A stretch of DNA of 64,000 nucleotides from Ephydatia muelleri (GCA_013339895.1 JABACO010000001.1:11037611-11101610), one strand, 5' to 3'. Counted from the first letter of the stretch, positions 1-11,687 are shown. The notes: generated from the sequence alone by a model not told the origin. Program-made: numbers and translations.

Positions 1-629
1 TCGCAATACACACGTCATACGCTACTGTATAACAACTAAGCCTTTTTACACAGTGTTGTGACCGCTTTAAATCATCTGGGAAACAGCCATTGATTATGAG
101 TGTATAATTCAGTTAGTATTTAGGGATGACCCTGAAAACGTTCAGTAGTCAGTGAACAGGCGATGGTATTATGGCGGTGATATTGCATGGTAGGACTGGA
201 CCAGAACGTCGCGCCGGGACAGAAATAATTATGTTTTATGCTCTAGACGTAGATTCTGTACATGTATTGAATATAGTGCCTTGCAGATACATGTATAGAC
301 CAGATTCGTTTTAGCTTAGCATGGTAGTAATAGTGGCGGTTCAAGAGGAGGAGAGCGGAGACCAATTTTTAAAAAAAGAAGGCTGCAGGCAGCGACCGGG
401 GTGAGCCCCCACTTTGTATCCACCACTGCCTTTGTACTCATAACCAAAATATGGTGAATAGAACCATCAGTAATACCAGTATGTTTTGAGGTAAATATAC
501 ATATAATTATTGAATTAAAATGCATGAGTGTTTACTATAGCGGCTGCACTGTTGTGTGGTTAGGCGGCCGAGCGGATGCAGTACGGCGGCCTGCGCGAGG
601 GCCTGTAGCATGCATGCCGTTGAAAAAAG
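1..629. other. upstream flank, no gene recognised
   Basis: I see no coding region with recognisable features here. The last part is the presumed promoter of the small secreted-protein gene that follows. The short reading frames present are not supported by codon pattern or homology that I can recognise. Confidence 0.5.
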
Positions 630-637
630 TATAAAAG
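630..637 (+). promoter_or_regulatory. TATA box
   Basis: TATAAAAG lies about 60 bp before the ATG at 696 and is followed by a GGGG run. Position and sequence fit a core promoter for the secreted beta-trefoil gene. Confidence 0.7.
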
Positions 638-695
638 GGGAAGGGATCTTCACGCTTAACCACTGCAAAATAAATTGAAGCTATCAGTCCTGGAC

Positions 696-1357
696 ATGAA
701 AATCTTGGCTAGAAGCGCGCTTTTCCTCGGGCTGCTTTCTCTTTGTTGCATCGCAACCATGAGCCATGCGATGGGTTTAGCTTTGGAGCCAGAAGCAGAT
801 ATGGTGAAATCAGAAGCTTTGGGTGAGGAATATATAGTAGCGCAGTTTTATCCACGCGTACTATTTTCCCGTCATTAACAGATCGACCAGGATTGGTTGT
901 CACGATCGAATCCGTCACGTACCCTAACGTCTTTCTACGTCTCGATGCTAGAGGTGTGACCAGTTTTAACTCAGCTGGAGTCGGAAAGGTAAACTGCCAG
1001 TTCGGTGCTGGAGAGTACGAGAAGTTCATCCTGAGACCCTACGGCAATAACGAGTACAGTATTGAATCGTTCCAATTTCCAAACGTGTATCTTCGCATGG
1101 ACGGGGCCACAGTAACCAGCCACCAGGGGTCGGGATCAGGAATAGTGAATGGCCAGTTCGGGGCTATGGCGTACGAGAGGTTCGTGATCAGGCAAGAAGT
1201 GGATGGAGAATATTCGATACGGTCGGTTCAGTTTCCACAAGCGTACCTCCGCATGGACGGCAGCGACGTACACTCGCACCACGGGGGAGGTGCTGGTACC
1301 GTGAACGCCCAGTATGGAGTTGGATATTTGGAAAAATTCCAGATCACTGCCCTGTAG
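696..1357 (+). CDS. secreted beta-trefoil (fascin-like fold) protein, two exons
   Basis: Exons 696-822 and 882-1357 join across a 59-bp GTGAGG...AACAG intron and keep frame, giving 200 codons. The first ~25 residues form a signal peptide (MKILARSALFLGLLSLCCIA...) ending near SHA. The rest contains three repeats of about 48 residues, each with a Y/F-P-N/Q-V/A-Y/F-L-R-M/L-D core (VTYPNVFLRLD, FQFPNVYLRMD, VQFPQAYLRMD) followed by a glycine-rich turn and G-x-Y/L-E-K/R-F. Three such repeats are what a single beta-trefoil domain needs; the pattern resembles fascin/actin-crosslinking-like trefoils. A signal peptide makes an extracellular or vesicular role more likely than actin bundling; ligand unknown. 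It could also be a trefoil lectin. The ATG at 696 is the first in frame. Confidence is high for the gene and moderate for the fold. Confidence 0.8.
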
Positions 1358-1493
1358 AAACGCTTTGTTTATGGTGTAACGCTGCTTTAAACTCACTATT
1401 AGAGCATGCATGTGCATGCATGTTGTTTGGTTTAATTTCAGGCGAGCTTGTAGTTTCCATGCATTTTATCCTTACTGCCGCACAATTTTAGTC

Positions 1494-1499
1494 AATAAA
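1494..1499 (+). terminator. poly(A) signal of the beta-trefoil gene
   Basis: AATAAA lies 137 bp after the stop codon at 1355-1357, on the coding strand. Confidence 0.65.
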
Positions 1500-2572
1500 A
1501 ATTATATCATGAACTTCAAGAGATTTAGACTGCATTCAGATTCACTTTTCTAGTAAACATGTTTACAAGAAAACACGGGCCATGCACCAAAAGATAATAT
1601 ATGCAAAACCATATATTTACTTGTGATGCACAACTTCATTATTACTAGCTTCACATACTGGTATAAATCCCTTGCACAATTACATCACATGATGATGTGG
1701 TTAGATCCTTATACATGAATGATACGTAACAATGCGCTTTGGCCCTGGTGTTGTTATAATATATACAAGCATGAACTAGAGCCAGAACAAGTAAAGTCTG
1801 AAACAATGCATATGGAGAAATGCCCGGTCAAAAGGAATTGCGGTTTGTATATTCGCGTATACTCCCGTATAACTTCTATAGAAAATGAATGGATTTTTAA
1901 CACATTGATTATTAATGCCTTAACTACAATCCGCCCACCTTAGGTCGCAGTCAGTTTTGCTTCAGAATAATAAGATCTTGATTATCAGTAGAAAAAAACT
2001 AATGAATTATTTCGCAAAATAGCACTTTCCATAGAGATGTATGCCAAATGTTAATTTTCATACCTAATTGATGTATTCAATCACTCATAATTCTTAGCTC
2101 AAATAAGATAGTGATTAGGTCGCACTTGGAAATTAGTACTTCTTTATTATTTACAGTAGTCAAAATATTTTTAGGCCCCATGCACTGTTTTCTTGCCTCA
2201 GAATTGCAATAATTTAAGGCCGTATTTATACGGATACGTATTTGTTTATGCGATTATGTTATGCCCACATGGATCACGTGCACTTGCGATTGTGGATCTG
2301 TTTTAATACAGCGCGTTAATTAGATACTGCAACATAAAACAACACTTGTTGCCAACGAGATCACGTGAGGGCTTTTGCTATACAACCGTGCAGAGATAAT
2401 GGCGGAACAAGCGGCATGCAGTGTCTTCAAGTCTTAAATTACAAAGCTGTCTCACTGTGTGCTCGCTCTTCTATTCAAGAATATGTGCATATACATTATC
2501 TAAGTGATACCTACAGGTAGGGCCTTTTGCTTTAGTGTGTCACTAGTCTCGGGATCTAGTTGGGTCCTCAGT
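1500..2572. other. non-coding AT-rich spacer
   Basis: No gene or repeat that I can name. The last ~200 bp may be part of the upstream LTR of the following retrotransposon, but I find no second copy that would prove it. Confidence 0.4.
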
Positions 2573-2647
2573 GTGGTTAATTAACTAGCACGTGATTGTG
2601 GTGTGATCATATGAGTGTGTTCTTATTGGAATTATACGAGACATACA
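2573..2647 (+). repeat. 5' terminal repeat remnant of the gypsy element
   Basis: This matches 9733-9809, including TTAATTAACTAGCA and GTGTGATCATATGAGTG, and ends in ...ACA. It is followed at once by GTGGCGACGAGGGTGGG, the usual position of a tRNA primer-binding site; I cannot assign the tRNA. The upstream edge of the LTR is not visible. Confidence 0.6.
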
Positions 2648-2688
2648 GTGGCGACGAGGGTGGGATACCACTGAAAGCGTACAAAGAG

Positions 2689-3238
2689 ATGGCCGCATCG
2701 ATTGGAAAGATAGAGGAGTTTGACAGCGCTACAGAGGATTGGCGAAGTTATCTGGAGCGACTAGAACATTATCTGGGAGCCAACCAGATTAAGGAAGAGG
2801 TTAATTAAAACTGCCGCGTTTCTTTCCTGTATTGGGAAACGGACTTTTGGACTGCTACGAGCGTTAACAGCACCCAAGAAACCGGGGGAGAAGTCATATG
2901 AGGAGCTTGTAGAGATTTTAACGAAGCATTTGGCGCCAAAATAGCGGAACGCTATCGATTTCACAAAAGGGATCAAAAGGAAGGCGAGACTGTGCGGGAA
3001 TACGTGTCTGCACTACAGAAGTTAACGGAACATTGCGATTTCCAGGACCATTTAGAGGATACGTTGAGGGATCGGCTAGTATGTGGCCTAAGAGACGTAA
3101 CCCTTCAGAAACGCCTATTGACGAAAGAAGATTTAACATTTGCTAGAGCAGTTGAGATGGCTGAGACAGCAGAGAGAGCAGAGAATGATGCGGCAGAACT
3201 GCAGCCACGACTCCAGAGGTACATATATTACCTGTAAG
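2689..3238 (+). pseudogene. gag-like pseudogene of the gypsy element
   Basis: The region begins at ATG 2689. It is split by a frame change or stop near 2805 and another near 2940, giving three blocks of different frame. Visible features are a tryptophan-containing start (residues ...EDWRSYLERLEHYL) and a later capsid-like block with VREYVSALQKLTEHC around 2990-3050, then an alanine/glutamate-rich stretch. This fits Ty3/gypsy capsid. The hAT insertion at 3239 cuts it from the zinc knuckles downstream. It cannot make an intact Gag. Confidence 0.75.
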
Positions 3239-3310
3239 CAGGGCTGCCGCGATATATCGCGATATACGATATATCGCGATATGCGATATATCGCGATATT
3301 TTTTTGGGCG
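3239..3310 (+). repeat. left hAT terminus with TATCGCGATA-type repeats
   Basis: A 17-bp terminal inverted repeat is followed by at least four copies of the self-complementary motif TATCGCGATA or close variants. The right end (about 6070-6143) carries the same motif. In hAT elements such subterminal repeats bind transposase. Confidence 0.8.
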
Positions 3311-3471
3311 TTTCGCGATATTTTTGGGGGTATTTCATGATAAAAACTTGCGCGGAAATAGACGGAAAAGCACGGTGATTGGCGGAAATTAGAGTAATAA
3401 CGAAATATCAGCATGTGTATCTGAAACGGCGATAAATGTACGCGTGCATTCGGTGCATGCAAGCCATTTAA

Positions 3472-5972
3472 TTAAAACAATTTAGCATTATGCCTCAGGA
3501 ATATGCATTTCCCCAGTCGTTCTGGCAGAAGACTCCATCGTTTCTTCTGGAGTATATTTTTGGCTGTGGAGAAAACCCTTTCTGCAGGTGCAGTGGAGGC
3601 TGGAATTGATAGGTACTTCCTTGCCAGTTTGGCAACATGAGGGAAGTGGACTTCATGTTTTCGCCACCATTCCATTGGGTCATCCTTCCTGAAATTTATT
3701 TCAGCTTCCTTAAGATAGCTCTGGTACTCATCTTCAATGTGATCTTCATCTCCAACAGCAATTTCTTCACGAGGAGATTGATCTTTATGACCAAACAGAA
3801 GGTCGAAATCCTCCTCTGCTGATGTGACTGCCGCTTTCTTTGCTGGAGGCTCATGATCATCTTCATCGTCACTGTCATCCTCATCTGCTTCATCCTTCTG
3901 CACAACATTCATCATTTCTGTTCTCAACTGACTAAAAATGGTTTGCCTATTGGAGCGGTTTAGCCACGATAAACTTTTGTGTCCTGGATGAGTTATTGCT
4001 CCCATTCCGAACAGGAGGTCAGTAGGATCCCAACGCCGCCTCATGTCCTGCAATATAAAGCCCCTGACCTCTTGCACAACTTTTGGAAGATTGTTCCAAC
4101 GGGTCCCTAATTGCCAGTGCACTGGCGGTGTTGTTCCTTGGAGTCCATCCACAAGAGTTGTAATATACCTTGAAACACCGCCTAAAGTAGGGTACTTTTC
4201 TCCCTGCAGAAAGTCTGTGGCAATTTGAAACGGCTTCAACAGCGAACACAACTTCTCTGCAGCCAGCCATTCGTCAGCAGATGGTACTAGATGAGCGTAT
4301 TTGCTTTCAGCCAAGACATTTGTAATGTGCTTCTGCAGTAGTACACATCGTTGTAACATGTAAAATGTGGAGTTCCACCTTGTGCAGATGTCCTTGATAA
4401 GCTTAAGGCTGCGTCTATGTGGGAGCACTGGAACATCTACAATGGCATCAGACTCATCTTCAGGCTGCACACCATCATCTTCATGCGACTCATCTTCAGA
4501 CTGCACACCATCATCATCTTCCTGTGACTCATCCATCAAACAACCTAAATCAGTACCCTGCTGGCTTTTTTTCAGCGCATCCAGCAGCATTGGACTGTTG
4601 TTGATGTTGCATGAAATCGTTCTGAACCGCTCAATCAATGAAGCAGAAGGGCAGTTTTTTACCTAAAGGAAGAACAAATTTTACTCATTGTGCATGCCAT
4701 GCATATTACACAACCAGCTATATAGCTGTGCCGATGTGTTAGTATTAGGTACTCATACCTCTAAGGAATTTTTGATGGATAGTTGCAACTTGTGGCAAGA
4801 GCATCGCACTTGCTCTTCACTAACTCCCTCTTCAATCAGCTTCCTAATTGCTGCAACAAAATTAGCTCCTTGATCAGAGGCGATTGCGTCTAGCCGATTT
4901 TCAAGCATGAATTCTGTGTTTACCAAACCCTTCACTATTGATGAAATTTCTTCTGCTGTATGTGAAGCTATATTTCATGGAATGCATTAATTAACACTGT
5001 TATGATGATAATTTTTCTTACCATTGCTGATGGATACACCAAGCATGCATGACATCAAATTCCACTGAGAATCAAGCCAGTGTGCAGTTATGGCAAAATA
5101 TGAATCTCCTGTGTGCATTGATGCAGCATCAGTTGTGATGGAAACTGAGACAGCATCGGCAATCATCGCTTTGATCTAGTAAGAGAAACACAATCTTATG
5201 CACAAAAACTAATGAAAATTATTAAGGATGAGCCAGCTTTATAGCTAACCTTTTTCAAGACGTTCTCATACTGCATGTCAATCAGTAGAGTCGTCTTAGT
5301 CCTATGGGGTATTTCATATGAACCATTTGATATGTAATCCAGAAATTCTCGAAACTCTGGGCTGTCCATTAACTTTGGTGGAAGCAGGTTTGCAGTGAAG
5401 GCTTTGACCAGTAGTTCGTTAGCTCTGGTAAGTTTTTCTCCCTTCAAAACATTGGGTTGCATCTGAGTGATGTATCTTTCCAGGGTTCCTTTACCGGCAG
5501 ACAGTCCAGTACTGGAACACCCTTTATCTCTGCGGACTGTGCTTGAACCAGGGCTAGGGGTAGCAGGGCTGGTACTGGTGGTGGTGCAGCCTATCCGAGC
5601 AACTTCCTTATCACACCTATTAGGCCTATATTAGTAAATGAATTATTGTGAAACATATAATGTCATTTATTACTGAGTAGCAGATAAGGCCTGAAGACCA
5701 AAAAGGACTTACATTATGCTGCTTTCTGTGACACCAACAACACCATGCACAGATTTTAGGTGATGTCGCATGTTAGACGTGTTGTTGCCCTTTCTGGAAA
5801 CCCATGCACAGCACCTGTTGCATACAACCCAGGAGGACCCAATCGCTTTCCTGTGCCACCCATAATGTTCCCACACGTCACTCCTAAACGTTTTGCGGTC
5901 AACGGCCACAATATCCTCTTTCCCTACAGCATGGTAGGACGGTCTATCAGTCGCTTCTTTTGATCCCGCCAT
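3472..5972 (-). CDS. hAT transposase with BED zinc finger (five exons)
   Basis: My gene model on the minus strand is 5972-5713, 5616-5250, 5175-5022, 4955-4759, 4662-3472. All junctions are GT..AG and in frame, giving 722 codons without a stop. Residues ~25-75 form a BED-type zinc finger (W-x-H-Y-G, then VVCNRCCAWVSRKG and MRHHLKSVH: C-x2-C...H-x4-H). The RNase H-like core carries ISITTDAASMHTGDSYF-type sequence with the first catalytic Asp (SITTDAAS) and a second likely one in ASDQGANF. Later come CTRWNSTFYMLQR and EKYPTLGGVS, an acidic repeat (about 4440-4545), and the C-terminal hAT dimerisation motif STAPAERVFSTAKNILQKKR. It is ZBED-like. The role is cut-and-paste transposition in the nucleus. 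The third catalytic acid was not assigned. Confidence 0.9.
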
Positions 5973-6151
5973 AACGCGTAACCTCAACAAAGATTATTAT
6001 TGAAATTAATAGCAATGAATACTTTAATGTCACCAATGATCATTAATATTCATCACTTTAATAACCATAAATATATATCGCGATATTTTACTCATATCGC
6101 GATATGGACGATATCGGCAGAAGACCATATCGCGGCAGCACTGCCTGTAAG

Positions 6152-9100
6152 GGAACCAACAAAGGATGACAGAAGGGAGTCAGGGACAGGGAGAATGAGA
6201 CAACACCAAAGTCCACAGTGTTTTAGATGTGGCAGAACTCACCAACCAGAGACATGCTGGTTTCGAGATCAACAGTGCAGGTCTTGCAAGAAGGTAGGGC
6301 ATGCAGAACGAGTTTGCAGATCCAGGAAGAGAGTACAAGAAGTGAAAGGATCAGCAGAACCGTACAGGTCAAGGGACAAGTCGTTAAGGGAAATGGATAA
6401 AGAGGAGGATGAGACCAATTTATTCTGGGGAACAATAAAGACCAAGAACAACGGGACAGACCAATGGAAGGGGGGACATGCCCTAGTCGTGGAGGTAATG
6501 GTGGACTCCCTGCCTTTAAAGATGGAACTAGACACGGGAGCGGCCGTTTCATTATTGCCATATGCCCTATATCGAGAGAGATATTCTCATTTATCCTTAC
6601 AGAACACCAAAACATGTCTCAGAACATATACAGGAGAGAGGATATACCCAAAGGGCGAGGTATTGGTGAAGGTAAAGAAAGGAAGACAAGAGACAACCTT
6701 ACCGTTATTGGTAGTAGAAGGTAATGGGCCACCCTTATTGGGAAGGGATTGGCTAGCCCACATTCCAATTGATTGGAAAGAGATAAAGACCTTATCTAGG
6801 GGAACAGCAGACGAGAAGTTGGCGTCATTAAAGGCCCAATACCCAAGGTTGTGGAAAGAAAGGCTAGAGGTAGCCACAGGGATAAAAGCAAAGTTACATC
6901 TGAAAGAAGGCGCCACACCGGTTTTTATGAAGGCACGTCCGGTTCCTTATAGTGTAAGGAAAAAGGTGGAAGATGAATTGAACAGGTTACAAGAGCTGGG
7001 AATAATATCGCCAGTTTCTTGGAGTGAATGGGCAACGCCCATCGTAGTGGTCCCCAAACAGGATGGAGCGATAAGATTGTGTGGGGACTTTAAGGTTTCT
7101 GTAAACCCTGCCTTGAAGATTGATATGTATCCCCTACCTAAGGTAGGGGATATATTTGCAACCTTAGGCAAGGGAGAATTGTACAGCAAAATAGATCTTC
7201 TACAGGCATATAACCAGTTGGAAGTGGAAGTTGCCTCAAGAAATCTTTTGACAATAAACACGCACAAGGGTCTTTTTCAATATAGCAGGGTACCCTTTGG
7301 AATAGCAGCAGCTCCAGCCATTTGGCAGAGAACGCTAGAATTGGTGTTACAAGGAATTCCGAGAGTACACTGCTTACTTGATGATATTATCATTGCAGGA
7401 AGAGATGAGGAAGAACATTTTCGGCTTCTAGAACAAGTTATGGCACGGTTGGACCAATACAATTTTACAATTAATCAGCAGAAATGCAAGTTTTTTCAGA
7501 AACAACTGGAATTTTGTGGGTATCAGATTGACAGTCAAGGACTACACAAGACCCCAGATAAAATACAAGCAATGCTGGAGGCGCCTCGTCCAACATCTGT
7601 GACACAATTGCGTTCTTTTTTGGGCATCATCAGTTATTACCATAGGTTTTTGCCAAACCTGTCAACTGTGTTAGCACCCTTGCATGAACTACTAAAAGCT
7701 CATACACAATGGAAATGGACGGGAGACTGCGAAAAGGCCTTTGAGGAGGTAAAAAAGCTGGTGGCTTCCGACACAGTGCTCATTCATTTTGATCCACAAT
7801 TACCAATATCTGTTGCATGTGATGCCAGTGCATATGGCTTAGGAGCAGTATTGTCGCAGACAACAAAGTCCGGGGAAGAGCGACCAGTCGCTTTCGCATC
7901 CAGGACATTAACTCAGACGGAAAAAGGATATTCTCAGATAGATAAAGAGGCGTTGGCCCTAGTCTGGGGAATTCGCAAGTTCCATCAATACGTGTATGGA
8001 CACAAGTTTACTCTGATCACGGACCATCAACCTCTCACCATGATACTAGACCCTCACAAGAGTATACCAGTGACGACAGCAGCCCGATTACAACGTTATG
8101 CAGCTTTCCTAGGAGGGTATGACTATGAGGTGCAATACAGGAACACACTATGACATGGAAATGCGGATGCTCTATCGAGACTTCCCTTAACAGTTGAAGA
8201 AGGAGAAGAAGATGAAGCATCACAACTCTTCGTGAAACTCGTGGAGCACTTGCCAGTTACCTACTCGCAATTGAGAGAAGCCACCCAGAAAGATCCAACA
8301 CTGTCGAAGGTACTTCAGTTTGCTCTGAATGGTTGGCCAGTGGTCATGGAGGACAACCAGAGCTTGAAACCCTACTTTGACAGACAATACGAGTTGTCAG
8401 TGGAACAAGGGTGTTTGGTATGGGGTTTACGAGTGGTGATTCCGCAACAATTGAAGAAAAGAATGTTAGAGGAATTACACGAGGGACATTTAGGCATAGT
8501 GAAGATGAAGAGTGTAGCTAGAAATCATTTGTGGTGGCCAGGGATAGATAGGGAGATAGAAGAGGTGACACGCTCATGTGAAGGATGTCAACAGATGAAA
8601 TAAAATCCCAAGTTAACGCCACTACACCCTTGGGAATTTCCGGGATACCCCTGGAGAAGGATACACTTGGATTTTGCTGGACCAATTGAAGGCAAGATGC
8701 TCCTGGTAATAGTAGATGCATATTCCAAATGGCCAGAAGTCGTAGTAATGGAAGAGGTGACAGCAGAGAGGACGGTGTAAGAGCTAAGGAACACGTTAGC
8801 CAGGTGGGGGTTACCTCTGCAGATTGTTACCAATAATGGTCCTCAATTTATTTCTGAAACATTTAGACGTTTTATGAAACTTAACAACATCAAGCACATT
8901 ACAACAAGTCCGTATCACCCAGCTACAAATGGTTTGGCGGAGCGGTTTGTGCAAACCCTGAAGCAGTCATTGCGAGTATCTAAGAAAGAAGACAGAACAC
9001 TTCAACACCGAGTGGCGACATTTCTAATAAATTACAGGAATGCAAGACATTCCACAACAGAGGAATCACCTGCACAACTCATGATTGGTCGCGAGCTGAG

Positions 9101-9709
9101 AAGTCGGTTACACCTCCTGAAGCCCAATTTGAAGGACACAGTAATGAAAGCACAGACTGCTCAAGTACAGAGAAGGACTGCCACTCCAGATAGAACCTTT
9201 GAAATAGGAGAGTGGGTAATGGTGAGAGATTACCGGCGAGCAGCCAAGGAAAAGTGGCAGCAGGCTGTAGTAAAGACGAAATTAGGGTGTAAGACTTATC
9301 TAGTAGAAATGAGAGGTGGAGGAGTATGGAAACGTCATGTAGATCAAATGATTAAAGATCATGGAAGTGTACTGACAGAGAGGGAGACGACCGAGTTGGA
9401 TCCAGAGGAGGAAATGACCGGAAAAGAAACAAATGGCTGGGGACCACAGATAAAAGAAGGGAGGAGTGTACAACAGGCACCAACAGAGAAGATACAGACC
9501 CTACATTGGACGTACCTTTGAAACAGCCAGAGGAGGATCCCATGATTTCTCAGGATGACAACCCCAATTCTGTGGTAGTTAGTCAAACTTTAGAAACCCC
9601 TCCTCTCAACCTAGAGCCGGTGAAGACAAATCCTCCAGAAAACCCAGGGGTCGTGATGACCCGAAGCGGAAGAATTGTAAAAAAACCAGTTAGATACAGG
9701 GAGGACTAG
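6152..9709 (+). pseudogene. gypsy pol polyprotein pseudogene (NC-PR-RT-RH-IN)
   Basis: One main frame runs through two zinc knuckles (CFRCGRTHQPETC, CRSCKKVGHAERVC, about 6215-6312), a retropepsin site LDTGAAVSLLP (~6526), reverse transcriptase with YSKIDLLQAYNQ and the LDDI catalytic box (~7378), RNase H (VACDASAYGLG; ITDHQPL), an integrase zinc domain H-x3-H...C-x2-C (~8485-8590) and the integrase core. The reading is broken by stops at about 8151, 8601 and 8778 and by a frame change near 9500. The second integrase catalytic Asp reads Asn in VTNNGPQF (~8826). The final block ends TRSGRIVKKPV, a common tail in this family. Non-functional. Confidence 0.9.
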
Positions 9710-9721
9710 AAGGGGGAAAGA
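9708..9721 (+). promoter_or_regulatory. polypurine tract
   Basis: AGAAGGGGGAAAGA directly precedes TGTGATAT, the likely start of the 3' terminal repeat. It is the expected plus-strand primer site of an LTR retrotransposon. Confidence 0.75.
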
Positions 9722-9809
9722 TGTGATATATTGAGGTTAATTAACTAGCATTTGATTGTGGTGTGATCATATGAGTGTGTTCTTATTGGAATTATACTAG
9801 ACATTACAC
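9722..9809 (+). repeat. 3' terminal repeat of the gypsy element (short)
   Basis: This starts TG after the purine tract and ends ...ACA; its last ~75 bp match 2573-2647. Eighty-eight bp is very short for an LTR. Since the upstream copy lacks the TGTGATATATTG start, one or both copies are probably truncated or internally deleted. Confidence 0.6.
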
Positions 9810-9898
9810 TCAGACTAGTGTTTGCGTATGCATGAAAGTTAGATTACGCACATGCATATACTACCGAATTTAACCCAAGTGTTGTGTCACTGAGTTGT

Positions 9899-9982
9899 AT
9901 GTGTGTGTGTGTGTGTGTGTGTGTTTGTGCGCGCGTGCGAGTGTGTGTGTGCGCGCGCGAGTGTGTGTGTGCGCACGCACAT
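9899..9982 (+). repeat. (TG)n microsatellite
   Basis: TG dinucleotides interrupted by TGCG blocks. Reading frames across it are artefacts. Confidence 0.95.
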
Positions 9983-9989
9983 GTATAAT

Positions 9990-10980
9990 GTCACATTGTA
10001 CATGTGGCACAGCCGTTCTGGTGGGCAGCGCAAAATAGCAAATGACAACTACAACCAACACCTCAAGGCCAAGGCATTGCGTGACACCTACAATGCAAAC
10101 ATTGAGAAGGCTGAGAAGGAATGGGGCAGAAGGACCGTGACTGGTCCTAGGTTGCGTGGAATCCAGGGCCCAGCAGTCTCCTTTCATCTCACACGCCTAC
10201 CTGGACATGGGTGTGTGGGTGCAGACTCACATAACCATTTGCGGAAATGCTTTTAATTCGGAGGTCGCAACTGATCCTTATAGCAGCCTGTCTTTGATCA
10301 GCCAACACACGTTCAATCCTGGCCCGCTCTACCCTGAACAGGACAATGAACTGTACTTGTATAAATATGTGTACTTGAAAGTAATCTAGCGTAGCATACC
10401 CTCCGCAAATACGCTTGGCTGTACTGCGCGTGTAAGTGTTCTGATTTTTGCAGCACCAAGGCCACGCATCAAGCGTTCACACTGGTTGATATTTCTGTTA
10501 ACTGCAAAGTAAATAAGATTCCTGCTGGCTGGCATCTGCAGATTGATTACGGGCCTCTGGTCACACGACTCAGTCTTGGACAAATGTTTGGCTTCCTCAG
10601 CAGTTTCAGCTTCCACAGTAGGCCTACTTCAGATGCGCGGAAGATCTTGCACAACATGCACGTGATCGGTCTTTAGAGGAACTCATTCCTGCATGCGCAC
10701 TCCAACACTTCGTACATATAGTTGCACTCTAAGTTGAGAGCACTTTTTGCAATCCTGCATGTATTGCGTGTGAATTGGTGAAGTACACGCAGGAGCTCGC
10801 TACTCTTTCAGCATCACAGAAAGGTTGATATGTAGCATTGTTTAAACTTACCACTGGTGCAGACCTTACAGTTGTGCCTAGATAAGAACTCCATCTGCAG
10901 TTTAGGTATACAGCAAATACAAAGGTAAGACGATTGCTCCTTTATGGCAGGAATACTAATGGCACAATTTTCCCGGTACA
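9990..10980. other. spacer, weak coding-like fragment only
   Basis: About 10021-10170 (+) can be read as a charged stretch (KIANDNYNQHLKAKALRD) that looks protein-like, but it has no start, no partner exon and no family I recognise. The rest shows nothing. Confidence 0.3.
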
Positions 10981-10982
10981 TA

Positions 10983-11069
10983 CAGTGCTGCCGCAATATG
11001 GTCTTTAGCCGATATCGCCTATATCGCGATATGCGTAAAATATCGCGATAATGTATCGCGATAATTTTT
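10983..11069 (+). repeat. relic end of the same hAT family as 3239-6143
   Basis: CAGTGCTGCCGCAATATGGT and the following TATCGCGAT motifs align with the inverse of the right end of the hAT element for about 85 bp with few differences. No matching opposite end with an 8-bp duplication was found, so it is a truncated or rearranged copy. Confidence 0.8.
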
Positions 11070-11687
11070 AAGTATATTCATCGAGCAAATTCGAATAACC
11101 CCACAATTTTCATGCAAGTTGAGGTTTCATTGTTGGGGTGGCGACACAAGAACAAACACATAAAATGCCATAGGGCGCGGGAGGGGGAAGAGACACTGTA
11201 CATACCGGTATACATGTACATGAATAGAGTGTTGCCAAAAATGGTATCTAGCTATGACTGTATCTTTAGAAAGGGCTTGCTCCACGGCATGAGTTATACA
11301 CCAGAATAAAAATCATGTATGAAGTCACTTACTCGACCGGCCGGATAAATACATTTTATTGTAGCATAATATCACATGCAGGAAAAGAATTTAAGAGAGG
11401 ATTAAATCACTGCGCGATTGAACATTAATGATGTTCTGATATGGATCTGGTATTGTATGTACATGAGTGGACTACAGGGAAATTTGATTTATTAAAATAC
11501 CAGCAATACATGTTAACTATGTGTGAATGTTGGGGTGGGGGGGAATGTCACATAATGTGCCTTGTGTCACCACTAGATGTAGCTTCATACAGCAAACTGC
11601 TAATTCCGAGACAATGGTTAATACAGCGACAAGGCCGCCCCAAAGTGTACCACAGACAGGCTTGTTGGGAGCAATTGAAGACTTTTG

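Larger units (their letters stand above)
3239..6143 (-). mobile_element. hAT DNA transposon, apparently complete
   Basis: The element is 2905 bp. Its ends are CAGGGCTGCCGCGATAT (3239-3255) and the inverse of CAGTGCTGCCGCGATAT (6127-6143), a 17-bp inverted repeat with one mismatch. It is flanked by a perfect 8-bp target duplication, CCTGTAAG (3231-3238 and 6144-6151). An 8-bp duplication plus CAG-starting ends is diagnostic of hAT. Subterminal regions are packed with TATCGCGATA motifs, likely transposase-binding sites. Removing the element and one duplication rejoins the gypsy sequence. The perfect duplication and open transposase suggest a young insertion. Confidence 0.95.
2573..9809 (+). mobile_element. 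degenerate Ty3/gypsy LTR retrotransposon (interrupted by a hAT)
   Basis: The order is terminal repeat, gag, zinc knuckles, aspartic protease, reverse transcriptase, RNase H, integrase, purine tract, terminal repeat. This is the Ty3/gypsy order, with integrase last. Terminal segments 2573-2647 and 9733-9809 match over ~72 bp with four substitutions and one 1-bp insertion. gag has frameshifts and pol has stop codons, so the copy is dead. A hAT transposon with target duplication sits near the gag-pol junction and postdates it. There is no envelope gene. Confidence 0.9.

Noticed and set aside
2300-2572. Full-length 5' LTR upstream of 2573
   Set aside because: Composition is plausible, but no matching sequence exists at the 3' side, so it cannot be shown.
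10975-11215. Possible short hAT MITE from 10983 to the CACTG near 11200, with TACATA on both sides
   Set aside because: Only six bases match and the right end does not resemble the family's inverted repeat beyond CACTG.
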